Assembly (NCBI GenBank): GCA_020536535.1
Contig: JAHLWZ010000133.1
Coordinates: 1 to 44,092, forward strand
Direction of reading: 5' to 3'
Length of the DNA stretch: 44,092 bases
Source: Pelomyxa schiedti
Taxonomy: Eukaryota; Evosea; Pelobiontida; Pelomyxidae
Shown here: piece after piece, positions 1 through 11,660 of the stretch
Layout of the letters: the number at the start of each line of letters is the position of its first letter
Position numbering within the stretch: the stretch's first letter is position 1
The notes under the pieces: generated by a model
Seen by the model: only the letters and a program-made list of their open reading frames with translations
What the model was told of the DNA's origin: nothing
Databases searched by the model: none
Position numbers and translations under genes: made by a program

Positions 1-66
1 CCTGGAGCATTTTAGCCACGGAACCATGTACAACTCAGCAATATACTCCAATAGAAGAAGCCCCAC
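1..66. repeat. 66-bp exact duplicate of 34810-34875
   Basis: Bases 1-66 are identical to 34810-34875, which is the ICMT exon encoding LLLEYIAELYMVPWLK on the minus strand. Identity stops abruptly at 66/67. The copy breaks off at the window edge with the exon's last bases plus one intron base. It makes no sense in the reading frame of the gene at 67-664. This looks like a contig-end assembly artefact rather than a dispersed repeat. Confidence 0.85.
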
Positions 67-664
67 CAGTTGTTGGAGGATCCCCAGGGCTGCGCTTCCC
101 TTCATCCCCATCATCGTCATCATCGTCGTCGTCATCGTCATTGTCGGAATCATCGAAGTCATGGATCAGCACACCGCCACTGGAATCATCACTCTTGGAC
201 GATGCATTTGACAGTGTCCTGTGGCGCACTCGTCCCACGGGTGTCCCAGGAAGCACAGGCGTCAGTGACGGCGTTCCGCTTGCGGAATTCGAACCTCCGG
301 GCGTTGGAGAATGCGACGGAGAGCGGGCGTTGATGGGCGGCGTGCCCAGCTCAGGCGCGGCGGCCACGCTGAGGGCCGAGAGCCGCGGCGTCGGGGACTC
401 GTCCCGGAGGTCCGGGGAGGTGGAGGACGGCTGGGCGTAGAGGGCGGAGGTGGAGCCGTGGTGTCGGTGGTGGTGGTGCTTGTGGTCGCGGGGGCTGCCG
501 GGCGTGCCTGTGGTGTCGGGGGGTGATGATGGAGACGGTGAGGGGGAGGCCGCTGCGGTATCCAGCGAGGAGGCCGAGGACCGACGTGCAACCGTGGGGG
601 TTGTGGCCGCAAGCAACGAGAGGGGCGACGACGGGGCCGTCGTCGAGGGGGGTGTGGTGCTCAT
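67..664 (-). CDS. Partial Ser/Pro/Thr-rich protein with poly-Asp tract
   Basis: The first exon of an unrecognised gene runs leftwards from an ATG at 664 (protein begins MSTTPPSTTAPSS). About 200 residues are visible. They are low complexity: Ser/Pro/Thr-rich, then a His cluster, then a run of about 11 aspartates encoded at 107-150. No folded domain can be seen. The reading frame reaches the left edge, but bases 1-66 duplicate an exon of the methyltransferase gene at 34810-34875, so the last codons and the stop at about 35 are probably not part of this gene. The true continuation lies outside the window. A longer start at 706 is possible. I prefer 664 because the upstream codons add no recognisable sequence. 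The gene is divergent from the Sec7 gene starting at 901, so the 236 bases between them probably hold both promoters. Confidence 0.5.
107..150. repeat. Asp-codon microsatellite (cat/cgt trinucleotides)
   Basis: A run of tca/tcg trinucleotides. On the minus strand it encodes the poly-aspartate tract of the partial protein at 67-664. Confidence 0.8.
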
Positions 665-900
665 TCGATGTGTTTCGTATGTCGCCAAGCACCCGATACA
701 AAACAAACAGGAAAAAAAATGGACAAAACTTCACAAGCGAACTGTTTAGTCCCAGTGTCATTGATGTTTATCTTCGTCGAAAAATCGTTTTTTTTTCCAG
801 ATTCAAGTCACTCAGATATCAGCACCAGCAATTTGGCGTTCTTCCTGCCGCGACCAAAGCGCACCGCAATAGATCAACAAACAGCACAGGCACACCCCGC

Positions 901-3900
901 ATGGGCAACCTGTTGTCCGCGTCCAAAGGGACACGAACAGCGACGCCGCGAGCGTCTCCCGCGGTGCCCGACTACGTTTTTGAGATGCCAGAGGACACCA
1001 GGGTGTGCGTCGTGGCCGAGCTACACGCGATTATACGCGCCATTAAGATGCGGCAGGCGTCACTCTCGCAGGAGGAAACACAGAACGAAGTGGCACCGGA
1101 GCCCATCGCCGAGTCGGTGCCTGGGGAGGAGCAAGGGGAGAAGGGGAAAGAACCGGACGCGTGTGGGGGCGCAAGTCCAGGGGCCGCGGTGGAAGCGGCG
1201 CCCGCGGCGGCGCCAATGACTGTGGACGACGTGTTGGGGAGGTTCACTATGAGAGAGCAGCAGGACATTTTCGAACAGTTGGGCGCCCGCTGTAGGATAG
1301 ATGTTTTTCGGCAGATGTCAAACCCTACTTCAGACCACTTTATGTTTCTGAGGTTTTTTTTTTTTTCCCCTGTTTTCCCCTCTTTGCCTATTCTCCCAGG
1401 ATGGCTTCATTTCTAACACTTTATTTCCTTTCTGTGTTTTTTTCTTTCACTTATCCAGAGGAGGAAGATGAAGGTAGAGGCCCCTCCATTCCACACGTTG
1501 TTGACTGTGCACAGATGAATCTGATGATGCAGATTTGACTGTGGAACAGAAATTGGAGAAAGAAAAAAGCCAAGTTGCTCATTGCAAAGTAACAATTGCA
1601 AGTTTGATTGAGCAGATCACAACATACCAGCAGTATGTGGCACTTTTCATTGTTAAGAGAAGTAAGTTGTGTTAGAGTGATGGAAGAAGTGCGAGAAAAT
1701 GAACGAAAAGCTCAACAAGAACTCGAACAGGTTACCCTGCCACATGAAATATATATCTCATATACTTGCAGCAATTGGAACAAGAAAAGCAAAAAAGTGA
1801 AAACCTACGACAACAAACTGTAACACAACTACAGTCTTTGTTGAGTGAATTATCCTCCATTGACCAGGCACCAACTATTTCTGCCATACCCTTGTTACTG
1901 ACTGTGATCAGGCAAATAAAATACTGAATTTTGAACTGGAAACAGAAAAGAAAGCACACTCCGCCACACTTCAACAACTGCAAGAACTAAAAGAAGATGT
2001 CCAAGATACTCCTAGCAGGGTATCCCCAAGCATTTTTTGAGCTTTTCCAATCCAATTTAATAGGGTGTACTTATGGATTCAGACCAACAAATTAAGTTAA
2101 ATATACAAATCAAAGGAGGTAAAATAAAAGTTGTTGAGTTAGTGGAAGATGCTCAGTCAGGTATCTCATTGCTCCCATTTAGACTCATTTAATGTCAGTC
2201 AGCTGAAAAAGACCTTGGAGAGGAAAACATGTTCTTAACACAGAAATGTTGTACTCTCATGCAAGAAAAACAGCAATTAGAAAATGAATTGACACAGTGC
2301 AAAGATCAATGTAAGAGCTCTTAAGTAGGAGTGACATATGCCGCTTTAGATGCTAACTTGCCTCTACAGGTGATGCAATGCAACAGAAATTCAAGTTTCT
2401 TGGTGATAAAGTTCGTGATGCCCAAACTGCTATGAACGAACAACTAGAAGAAGAAAGGAGGCAAAATGACCTCATGGATGAAGCTGTAACCGTGTTACGC
2501 CAAATGCTTGGAGGAAAGGCAGAGGTTTAGTACAAAATAGTGAGGAGCAACAAGCTTACATATTTTAAGTATGCTATTTCTACCCTTCCAGAGGCCTACA
2601 GAAAAAGGCTACTAAAACCTCTGAAAAATTCTCCTGTTAAGCCACTGACACCTTCCTTCCTTGCAGAAGAGGTAACACCACCTCCTCTCCAAATTTAGGG
2701 TGATAACTCTTTTTTTTCCCCATTTTTTTTTCTAGTTCATTCCTCCACCTGCTGCCCCACCTCCCATGAGCAACACTGTTAGAATTACGTCACACAGTCG
2801 ACCAACGATTCCAAATTTCCAACACCTCCCTCCTCCGCAACCAGCTCCTCCTCCCACCATTTCTACATCTACCCCTTCTGGAGTTATTGATGAGAAACAA
2901 TGGATTGAAATGGCAAAAAAGATAGGGCCTCCTGAACCCCACAAACCGACTTTCGATCCAACCTTTTCCCATGAAGAGTATAAGAGGTACATGCAAGAAA
3001 GGAAAGTATATGATGAATGGGAAGAAGCCATTGCTGAAATGAGTAAGAATTTGGCTAAAAATGCCTCCATAATTGGCCTGCCACAGCATCCAGGTGCAAG
3101 GCCAATACAGACACCACGTGGTCAGACAACCAACATCCCTCCCCCGTTAGTCCCCACCTCCGCTGCTGCTTTAACCAAAGTAAAAATACCCCCTCCAGCA
3201 AATACTGTGCTGCAGCCTCCCCCAGGGCCCACACCACCTCCATTGCCCACACCCACGCCAGGACCAACACCCACACTACCGCCACCAGCAGTAACACCCA
3301 CACTGCCACCATTATCCACCCCCGCACTGCCTCCAGTACCAACCCCCGCGCTGCCCCCACCAGTACCAACCCCCGCACTGCCTCCAGTACCAACCCCCGC
3401 ACTGCCGCCACCAGTACTCACCCCCACACTGCCTCCACCAGTACCAACACCACCCCCACTCTCTTCATCACCGCCACCACCATCGGTAACACCACTTCCA
3501 ATATTGCCTCTACAGACTCTGCAAGAGATAGCACCGCCACCATTAAGTACAGCACCCCCTGAAACTTCCACCCCTTTCACTGGTTCAGCTTCAGCCTCAT
3601 CTTCTGCCATAGCCGTTCCTGCGTTTTCCCCTCCTCCCTCTCCCCCGTTACAAACATGTAACACAGCTCTTGAAGCCCCAATTGAGGCGCCCCCAATTTT
3701 GCCACCTGCATTCATGTTGAGAAGCTCGACACAAGAAGAGAAGTCCCGAGCTGCTCAGGTTGTGGAAGGACTGCTTGAAACTGTCTGCGCTCCAAAAGAG
3801 GAAAAGGTTAGAAGCACAGGAACTTAGCAGACGTAACTAAAACAACAAAGATCGAAGAAGCCTTTTCCGATGAGAAGCCTGCAAAGCAAGCTGTAACTGC

Positions 3901-6873
3901 AGGCCCTGTTACCTGCATGATTTTGTGCCCCAAACATGTATGGGTTGGTTCTGGAGGGAAACCAGGCTTCATACAGCTTTTCGACAAAGAGGTCTTTGCC
4001 ACTTTTGAGGCTTTTTATGGTTAACTTATTTTTTCCCTCTTGAACTGTGTAGACAGCAGTACTTTCTAAGGAGTTGAAAATTCCAGCTGGAGTACACAAG
4101 TTACTTGCTGTTGCAGCATCAGCAGTGTGGGTAACCAGTGACGATAACATGATAAGGGTCTTCAACATGCTGGTATCTCTGTTACAGTCACATACATTCT
4201 TATTGTTACTATAGTCACCTTCATTTGGCCGCGAACTTTCAGGGCATTCACGTCCAATTGTAGATTTAACGAATGTTAATGACAAGCAAGTTTGGTCAAG
4301 CAGCTCTGATATGACCCTGAAAATCTGGGCTGTTGATGTAATCATACTTGCTCTTTTTAACAATTGTCTAACAATTACGTAGACATTAGCTTGTTTAAAG
4401 ACAATAGAGTTCCACACATTAATACAAAGAACCCTTTTCCACAACCCAAATTTGTGGATTGGCACACCACAAGGGATATATACCTGTGATATAAATGTAA
4501 GCTTAGTCTTTTTATCGTGAGTATTTAACGTTTCCAATAGTCCCGAAAAATTACGGAACAACCTCGAGAAAAGAACTCTGTGACAGCAATGGTCTATGTG
4601 AGAGGGAGAAATGTGGCTTCAGATGAAATTTGGACAGCACACGCAAATAATTCAATTGTTGTATGGGATGCAGTGGTGTGTATCTCCTTCCCTCCCTCTT
4701 CTGTATTCCCACTGTCAACAGCAAAAAACACTTGCAACCAAATTTTCTGCAGTTCGAGTTCAGGATTTACTATGCATTGGGCAACGAGTTTGGAGTTGCT
4801 CTTTAGATAAGGTAACTTAACTGTAAATGCAAATGATGTAACCAGTTTTAATTATTTTTTTAAAAAGGCCATCAGAGTGTGGGATGTGAGGGTATGCACC
4901 CCTTAAAAGATTTGTTTACTTTATCTGAGCTTATCAGACCAGAGATTGCTTATCTACAATCTTCAATGGGCACTCAGGGTTCATGACCTGCCTATTACTA
5001 GTGCCTGCTCGTCTCAACTCTTCCATATGGAGCGGTATTTTTTATTTGGTCAAATATGATTTCACCTCATTTTTTTTAAAAAGCATCTGACGATCGAAAG
5101 ATCTGCGTTTGGGAAACTCATTTCGGAAGTCATGACTTCCAACATCATACGTTGAAAGTGAACTCACATTGTACTGTTTGCTACAAGTCTATTGGACAAG
5201 GAAAAACTGCTTACCAATGCAGAGGTTGGTTTCACACTCAGAATTATATCAGGCATCTAACAAAATATCTATACAGTGTGCACTGAAGTTTATGTACATC
5301 CTAAATGTGTACCACTGGTTCCTCCCAATGACTTGTGCATACCAGTACTGCATGCCATAAAAATACCCTCCGAGGCGTTGAGACTCAAAGCAACACCTCC
5401 GCTCTCTCCGGCTCCTACACGAGCAACGTCTAATGGCGATTTACACACTTTCCTACGATTAAGTTCAGAGGGCAAACGCCCACCCCTATCAACAATACAA
5501 TCAATCCCATCCCCTTCTAGTGTTCCCACCAGCACCCTCGTTAACATACCACCTCCCACCACACCTCCACCCAATACCACTAATGGCAGTAGTAGTGGAA
5601 CTACATCAGGAAGCAACTGGGAAGGAAGTACCAGTAGTAGCAACTGTAGCACTTACGGCGGCAGTACTGGTGCTAATGTTGTCACCGATTCCTTTTTGCG
5701 TGAGTTCAAAGAAAATCCAGAGAGTGCTGTACAAAAACTTGTAGTAGACAACAATGCCAAATCTGTGAGTTCCAGCTAGAACTTTACACCAACTTAAGCA
5801 AACCTGTAGATTGCACAACTTCTTGTGGATAATTCTTCAACACTAGACAGAGTGGCATTAAGTGATTACCTCTCCGATAGAACTGATGTGTTACATGAAT
5901 TTGCACAGCTCCAAGACTTTTCCATCTTAGATTTTGAGATGGCCCTGAGGCGTTGGGTTGGCCTCTTTATTCCCCCTAGATCTTCCCAGAAGATGGAAGC
6001 TGTATTACATGAGTTCGCGCAACATGCCTATGCTACACTTCCAGAGCGCGACATGTTTTCCGAACCTGAAGTCATCCGAGTTTTGGCCACTGATTACTTG
6101 GCGCTGAATTCCTCTCTTCACGCACCACAAACTGTATTTAGAACTTCAATGCAAAAATGGGTAGAAACGCACACTACCGTCAACAATACAGAATTGCCCA
6201 GGTTTCATCGATCACTTGAATTTGAAAAACCTTAGCGATAACAGAGACTTCCTGGAGCATCTTTACAATCAACTTTTGGACTGCCAACTTGATCCTATGA
6301 ATCTGGCTCAGTCACCCATTATGCAAGGCATGCTCACAAAGAAAGGCAATGTTACAAATAGCCCTAAGTGGTGTGTGCTCACACGCACACAACTGAACAT
6401 TTTCAAAACAGCCAAGGCATGTGAAACCCCCAACTCTCAATCAATACAACTCCCCAGCTCTAACTAACACCGAACTCCCATTAACCCTCCAGGCACCCAT
6501 GGCTGACTACATGCTTCTTACACACACACTCGCAGCGAAACGAAACACACCCACCACCATAATCCTCCTCACGCCATCATCAACCACCGCGCTCTTCCTC
6601 CTTTGTAAATCAGTCTACACCGCCAATGCGTGGATGCGTGCACTGACTGCCGCATCAGCAGCCACATCACACATATTCACAGCACTCCCACCGCCTTCCC
6701 CCTCGACCTCTCCCTCACCTTCACCCTCGGCAGTACCTACTCCACCTTCAACACACACCCACACACTCCCTTTACCAACAAGTGCAACTCCACTGTCACC
6801 CTCACCTTCTTATAGGCATTCCTCCCACTCGCGGTCACATTCACGGGATGGAGGTAGAGACAACAAGGGGTGA
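901..6873 (+). CDS. Sec7-PH protein with coiled coil, Pro-rich, WD40 and C1 regions; Sec7 lacks the catalytic Glu
   Basis: A spliced gene of about 20 exons and roughly 1,600 residues. Order of parts: a possible N-myristoylation start (MGNLLS) and about 150 residues including an acidic patch; a coiled coil (exons at about 1458-2525); a long Pro-rich region (2735-3806); WD40-like repeats (about 3830-5110), with repeat ends such as NMIRVF, LKIWAVD, IVVWDA, IRVWDVR and KICVWE; a C1-like zinc finger around 5115-5330 (His, CTVC, CRVC, HPKC); a Sec7 domain (about 5690-6290); a PH domain (about 6320-6680) with a Trp near its end; and a Ser/Pro tail. Sec7 domains activate Arf GTPases using a glutamate in FRLPGEAQK. 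Here that loop reads FIPPRSSQK, so the glutamate is missing, and the second motif is NSSLHAP. Arf exchange is therefore doubtful; a scaffold or pseudo-GEF role is inferred. The join between the first exon (ending 1352) and the coil exons is unclear. Two introns have GC-AG ends. Confidence 0.85.
1868..1911 (+). other. GC-AG intron, 44 nt
   Basis: The exon ends with the codons for SSIDQ and the next begins with ANKILNFELE. Phase 0 is kept on both sides, and the coiled-coil pattern continues only if these 44 bases (gcacc...gatcag) are removed. No GT donor fits. Confidence 0.7.
3290..3455 (+). repeat. Pro-rich tandem repeat inside the Sec7 gene
   Basis: Tandem units of about 24-27 bases encode TPALPPV / TPALPPPVP. 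They belong to the Pro-rich region between the coiled coil and the WD40 part and could bind SH3 or profilin-type partners (inference). Confidence 0.8.
6417..6492 (+). other. GC-AG intron, 76 nt, in the PH domain
   Basis: The exon ends FKTAK at 6416 and the next starts APMADYMLL at 6493, both in phase 0. Reading through meets a stop (taa). The donor is aag|gcatgt and the acceptor ctccag, so the join uses GC instead of GT. Confidence 0.7.
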
Positions 6874-7018
6874 GTCCTCTCAGCAATTCCAAAAAAAATG
6901 GTGCCAGCCAATTCTAGCACCAGTTGTACTCTCAGTGAGAAAAGAACAAATAAAAATGAAAACTACGGTAAAACTTTCTATTACAAAGAATCGTGTATTT
7001 CCCCAAGTGAACAGTCTA

Positions 7019-10000
7019 TCACAAACGCTTATTGGAGGTGGCATTGCTAATAGCAGCCGCAGCAGCATCAGAACGGGTTTGCTGCCGTATTCTCAGAGCG
7101 GGCTGGGATGCACTGGGGCTGGGAATAGGACTAGGTGTTGCAGTGGGATCAGAAAGTGGTGTGGTTGTGCTGGCAGAGGGCGTGCGGTATCTCTCCACGT
7201 TCACAACGGCGTCAAGTTGTGCGGCTTGTTCACTGAAGTTCCGGCCGATTGTGGGGCCGTGAACGCGATACATATAGCGTTGTGCGGCGCGGGTCTCGAG
7301 CTGAGCTTCTTCGTAATGACCTTGCTATAGGCGGGAATCAGTAAAACGAGTGAAGAGAAGTGGTAAGGGAGAACCTTAGCTAATTTGGCAGCGTGGTGCC
7401 TGAAGTGATCCCCGATTACAGTTGCATCAGCTTGATGTTCGGCTTCCTGTCGGCTCTCGGTAACTGCCACTTTTTCAGTTGTGACTCGGAGAAAGATTGC
7501 TCCATTGGGTTTTGTGTATAGGAGCTGCACTTGGAAAGGTACTTCAGCTGGAGCGTTGACTGCATCACCCGAGGTTACTGGAGGAGCTGCAGCTGTATCG
7601 GGTTTCTGAGTAGCCGAGGTGGTTGCTGTACTACTGACGCCCTGGGATCCTTCAGATGGGGTGGGTTCCGCATTTGTACTCGCTGGTTGTACTAAGGTTT
7701 CAGGGGTTGTTTGTGTGGATGTGGTGGCTGGGGGAATATCTGCAGGCGTTGTCGTTGAAGTAGTAACTGGGGGAGTATCTGCAGGCGTTGTAGTTGAAAT
7801 GGTGTCTGATGAAGATGTTGAGGTGGTCTCTGACTTGACAGCAGAGATGGGAGTGTCTTGCGTGGGCGGAGTGATCCCCGTGGCGGGCTGTGCTGATACA
7901 GCGGTTGCAACTTGGGTCTTGGGCCTGAAGGAATAAGAGAAAGTGCACTCACTGGCAGTGGTTACATTACCCTAAAACTTGTAAACATTGGAAAAGGGGG
8001 AAAAATGATACAAACCAGATCTCTCACGAGCCAGAAACGTTGCTCGTTTTCGTCATCCATTTCACCACGGAACCTGAGCGACCGATGAATGAGAACCATT
8101 GCCATCGCCCTAAGGAAAAAAGATGTTAGTGGCATTCCATTTTGAGTCTTTCTCACCCATAGGCAATACTTGAAGGAGCCCCAACGATTGCATTCAATTC
8201 CCCAGTAAGGGAACGGGGATCAACACGGTCAATGGTACCAGATGTCTTTTCTGTAACTGAAGATAAAGTCTCAAGCCTGCAACCATCACCAGTGAGTGAT
8301 AACACTGAAACAACAACTCCTTTCAGGGTGGCTTGTTCTCCTACTTCAGTATAAAACGCTACCATCTCTTGTTCGTTTCCTTCAAGTGTTCCCAGGCCCT
8401 GCTGGGAGTTAAAGGTTGGGATGGTAGGGAGGGGTGACCTGATTTGCAAGGCCATCTGTGCAAACTATTACCTACAGAAGTAAACAAACAAGCATTAAAA
8501 ACAGGGCGCACACTTGGGAACCTGGTGCAGTTCCTGCAATGTTAACACCTAAGATCAATGCAGGTCCCAGAGCAGTGGCACCACTTTCCTCCAGTTCCCA
8601 TAATTTCTTGAGTAAATCTGCTTCAGCCTCTTTGACACTCCTTCCCAAAGCAAATACACCTCCTCCACTTGAGACAGAATTTAGTTCTGCCCAGGAGCAT
8701 AATCTATCACCAGCAACTACCTGTTCAGAACTGCCACAGTCACCAAATACTCTCACCTCATTGCTGAAGGCAATTATTCCCACACGGGAATCTGGTCTCT
8801 CTTGTGCAAGACGTTTAATCTGTGCTTCTATGGCTGCTTGTAAACACTGCAACCTACTCACGTGTGTTACACCACGGCGTTCTCGTGGTAGATATTGACT
8901 CCCATATTCATGGAACCCAGTAGTAAAATCACGAGCTTTATTACGACGTGCTTCACTTCCTTTGATGTTATTCACGCCTTCAATCTTTTTACTTTGAGTA
9001 ACAAATCGATCCACAGGAAACTTACCTCAGAAGTGACACACATAGAGCCACTAACATCCACTACAAATACGATATTACTGCTTGCAGTTGACACTGGTCT
9101 AGGTGGTTCAATGAGATACTCCACACATGAATTTTGTGCAAGTTCATTGACAGCATCTGCGTCAACCATGTTTGGGGCTGCACAGAAGTCACAGCACCAG
9201 TAACTGGTTTTCACTGTGTCATCTACAGGTGGGGCTGCAGCTGAAGTTGACGTTGACGTTGTATTGGACTCTGGTGTGGTGAGGATGATATCATTGACCC
9301 ATGATTTCTTCTCCAGTCGAGGGTGAATTGGTGGTGCGGGAGTAAAATTGGGTCCTAGTGCTGTTGAAAGAGTTATAGCTTGAGCTTCAGAAGGACTGAG
9401 GCGACTAATTTTCGATATGGAGCTCATCATGGTACCACATCTCTTGCAGAGAACGGGATCACCTGTGATGACACTTGCTTCAGAAGCCAGGGTGGCCAGA
9501 TTGAGCTTAAACACATTGACATCTGGAAAAATTAGTGGAGAAAGACAAAAAGTTAGGGTGCCTGTTTTCATTGCTCTGTACGCTCCCGTGCGAGGGGGAG
9601 GAGCCGATTGTGTAGCTTGCAGTTGTCTGAGGGATGCATCCAAGTCTTCTGTTTGGAACATCTCAGTTTCGTCATCATGTAGTCTGACTTCCTTCCTGAC
9701 ATCGAGGACAACAGGTGAAGCTTTAGCATCACATAGTACTCTCACTAGGGAAACAACAGCATCCGTGACATTAGCACCAGTCTTGGCACTGCACTCTGCA
9801 AAAAGCATATTGTGAGCCTCAGCAAAGGCGCGTGCTTCTCTTTGAGGCACAGCACGATCCTCAGTTAAGTCCGATTTCAAGCCCAGTAACATAGCCCGGG
9901 ATTCAGAGCCAGATCTTGCTTGTACCTCATGTAAGAATTGGGTGCATGCATGATCAAAGGTTGCTCTATCGTCAATAGAATAGCACAAGAAGATGCCAGA

Positions 10001-10538
10001 GGCTCCTCTTTATTTGTGTGAGTAATTAATGATACGCCAAGTGCATACCTGTAGTAAGACGAAGTGATAGAACGGAACCTCTCTTGGCCAGCAGTATCCC
10101 TATAAATATGAATTCGAGACGAATAAGAAGAGAGAGTTACATACCATATTTGCAGTTTAACCACACGGTCCCCTACCTGCAAGGAGCGAGATTTCTGGGG
10201 GAAAAAAACTTAGAGGAAAAGCAGTGACTACATCTCAGCATACAAAGTCTATGCCGATAGTCGAGATAAAGGTCTCAGAGAAGAATGTGTCATCACTGCA
10301 AACAGTAAGGGAAAAAAGCAATTAAATCAAGAGTAGGCACCAAAATCGAACGAGGAAGCACGACTTGCCACACTTAGAGTCCCCTAATTGTGGTTTAGAA
10401 AGGTAGTAAACAATAAACAAAAAAAAAAAATTACGGACCCAGCAGAAGCAACTTAAACAACAGATCATAATCCAGACTGGGCGACGCTTGAGTAGCGGTC
10501 GCGGAACGATACGCCTTCTTGCTACCAAACGTAAACAT
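7019..10538 (-). CDS. Rab GTPase fused to a Sec23/24-like zinc finger and VWA domain
   Basis: A spliced gene of about 980 residues starting at 10538. The Rab domain is in normal order: GDSKCGKS (34-41), FISTIGIDF (57-65), WDTAGQERF (82-90), GLKSDL (141-146) and ECSAKTG (170-176). The G4 box has Leu where Asn of NKxD is expected. It is followed by an acidic linker, a Sec23/24-type zinc finger (CKRC about 273, CCDFC about 357), and a VWA domain with a MIDAS motif DVSGSM (about 403), [10 protein letters not shown] (about 548) and CTDGLAN (about 574). A Thr/Pro-rich insert and a C-terminal region with [14 protein letters not shown] follow; that last stretch resembles the Sec23/24 beta-sandwich. 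No prenylation cysteine is present. VWA domains of this kind are known next to circularly permuted Ras domains (cpRAS), but here the GTPase is not permuted. The cellular role is unknown; the COPII-like parts suggest a coat- or trafficking-linked GTPase (inference). One exon join near 7940-8010 is not fully resolved. Confidence 0.88.
9523..9561 (-). other. Probable GC-AG intron, 39 nt
   Basis: On the minus strand the segment starts gcaccctaac and ends ttttccag. It is a multiple of three and stop-free, so retention is possible. The encoded residues ([10 protein letters not shown]) look like intron polypyrimidine sequence, and removing them gives a clean join (AMKT-DVNVFK). Confidence 0.55.
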
Positions 10539-10636
10539 GTTGTCGTGTTATTTGTCTTTTTTATTTTGTCATTTTGTCGGTTGGGTTTTTAACGACCCCA
10601 AGTTGGGAGGTACGGGGGATTTGAGGAAAGTGGGGG

Positions 10637-11660
10637 CTACGACGAAAAGAGGTGGTTGGTGCGTATGTAGTCGGCGACGTGTGGGTCGATGAATGGGCTG
10701 GTGTCGCCGCCGGTCGCGATGAGATGCCGTACGTGGGTGGAACTGACGTCAGGCAGAGGTGTGCCACCACAGGCAATTGCAACTCGTGTGGGGTGACGAG
10801 AAACAAGCCTCTCTGCCCCGATCTCGGTTGCATTGTAGCCTTCTCTGGCAACACAGAGGCAGGATATTTCTTTGCTGCAAGAATCAAATACTCCTGCAAC
10901 ACTCGGGAAGACATCTATCCCACACACGTATATAACAAGGAACCGGTGCGCGTGCTCTGGAAATGCATCGCGCAACGTGGATAATAGATGTTCAGAAACA
11001 GTATCACAACAAATTTCCATGTATTGGTTGCACTCCCACCTGGAATATTGACGTGAATTACCTTTGTGGAAAAGGAATCTTTACTTGTCACATGATATCC
11101 ATTCATGGCCACTGGTAGCAATATCACACATCTTACATCTGTGTTGGGCACTGGCTCTCTCCTCCTCAAGTCTGAACTTTTTGGCTATATACTTATCATG
11201 AGATGGGGATATGAAACCTCCGACCACAGATAGTCCAGGGCTCCCTTCCAAATGTATCTTGGCAATCTCCATAAGTTGAAGGTGCATGATGTGAGGAGGG
11301 TTAAATGATCCAGTTGTAAGAAGAACTGCAAGTTTGTGATCTGGATGTACTGCGTGTGCGTGTAGCAGTGCCGATATCTTGGTTAATGGAGTTGTTGCAA
11401 GAACATTGTCGCATTCAGATGTGCAGTCTAACAATCGACTTTGATTATGATCTGTTGGTAAATCAAAGGCAATCTTCCTGCATCTCTTGGAGAGAACAGA
11501 GGCATGAAACTGGGATATTAAAAGCGAGGTTTCCACGAAAGAACGGGAGGTTTTTATCAATGGAAGGTATTTTATATGTGAAGCTAGAGATTGAAGCTTA
11601 AACAGCCTGAATAAAAATCAGAGGGGCACCATCTTATGTTTTATACCAATACTGGGACAT
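10637..11660 (-). CDS. NMNAT: Nicotinamide/nicotinate mononucleotide adenylyltransferase
   Basis: NMNAT makes NAD+ (or deamido-NAD+) from NMN or NaMN and ATP. The protein is about 318 residues in three exons. The nucleotide-binding motif is GSFNPPHIMH. It is followed by ISPSHDKYIAKK, HRCKMCDIA and WISCDKWE across an intron (about 11038-11083), and the C-terminal DVSSTHVRHLIATG matches the family's ISSTxxR motif. Together these leave little doubt about the family. The N-terminus is about 95 residues longer than the minimal enzyme and is unrecognised. I chose the start at 11660 because a 14-base first exon (MSQY) joins in frame through a short intron (about 11604-11645) to an open stretch. The start codon overlaps the stop codon of the upstream gene (tgATG), so the two may share a transcript, or the start may be wrong. 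Confidence 0.88.

Noticed and set aside
1-66. A dispersed repeat or transposon end
   Set aside because: It copies a single coding exon exactly, has no terminal structure or target duplication, and sits at a contig edge.
3122-3715. Long Gly/Val-rich minus-strand frame
   Set aside because: It is the antisense shadow of the Pro-rich exon of the Sec7 gene.
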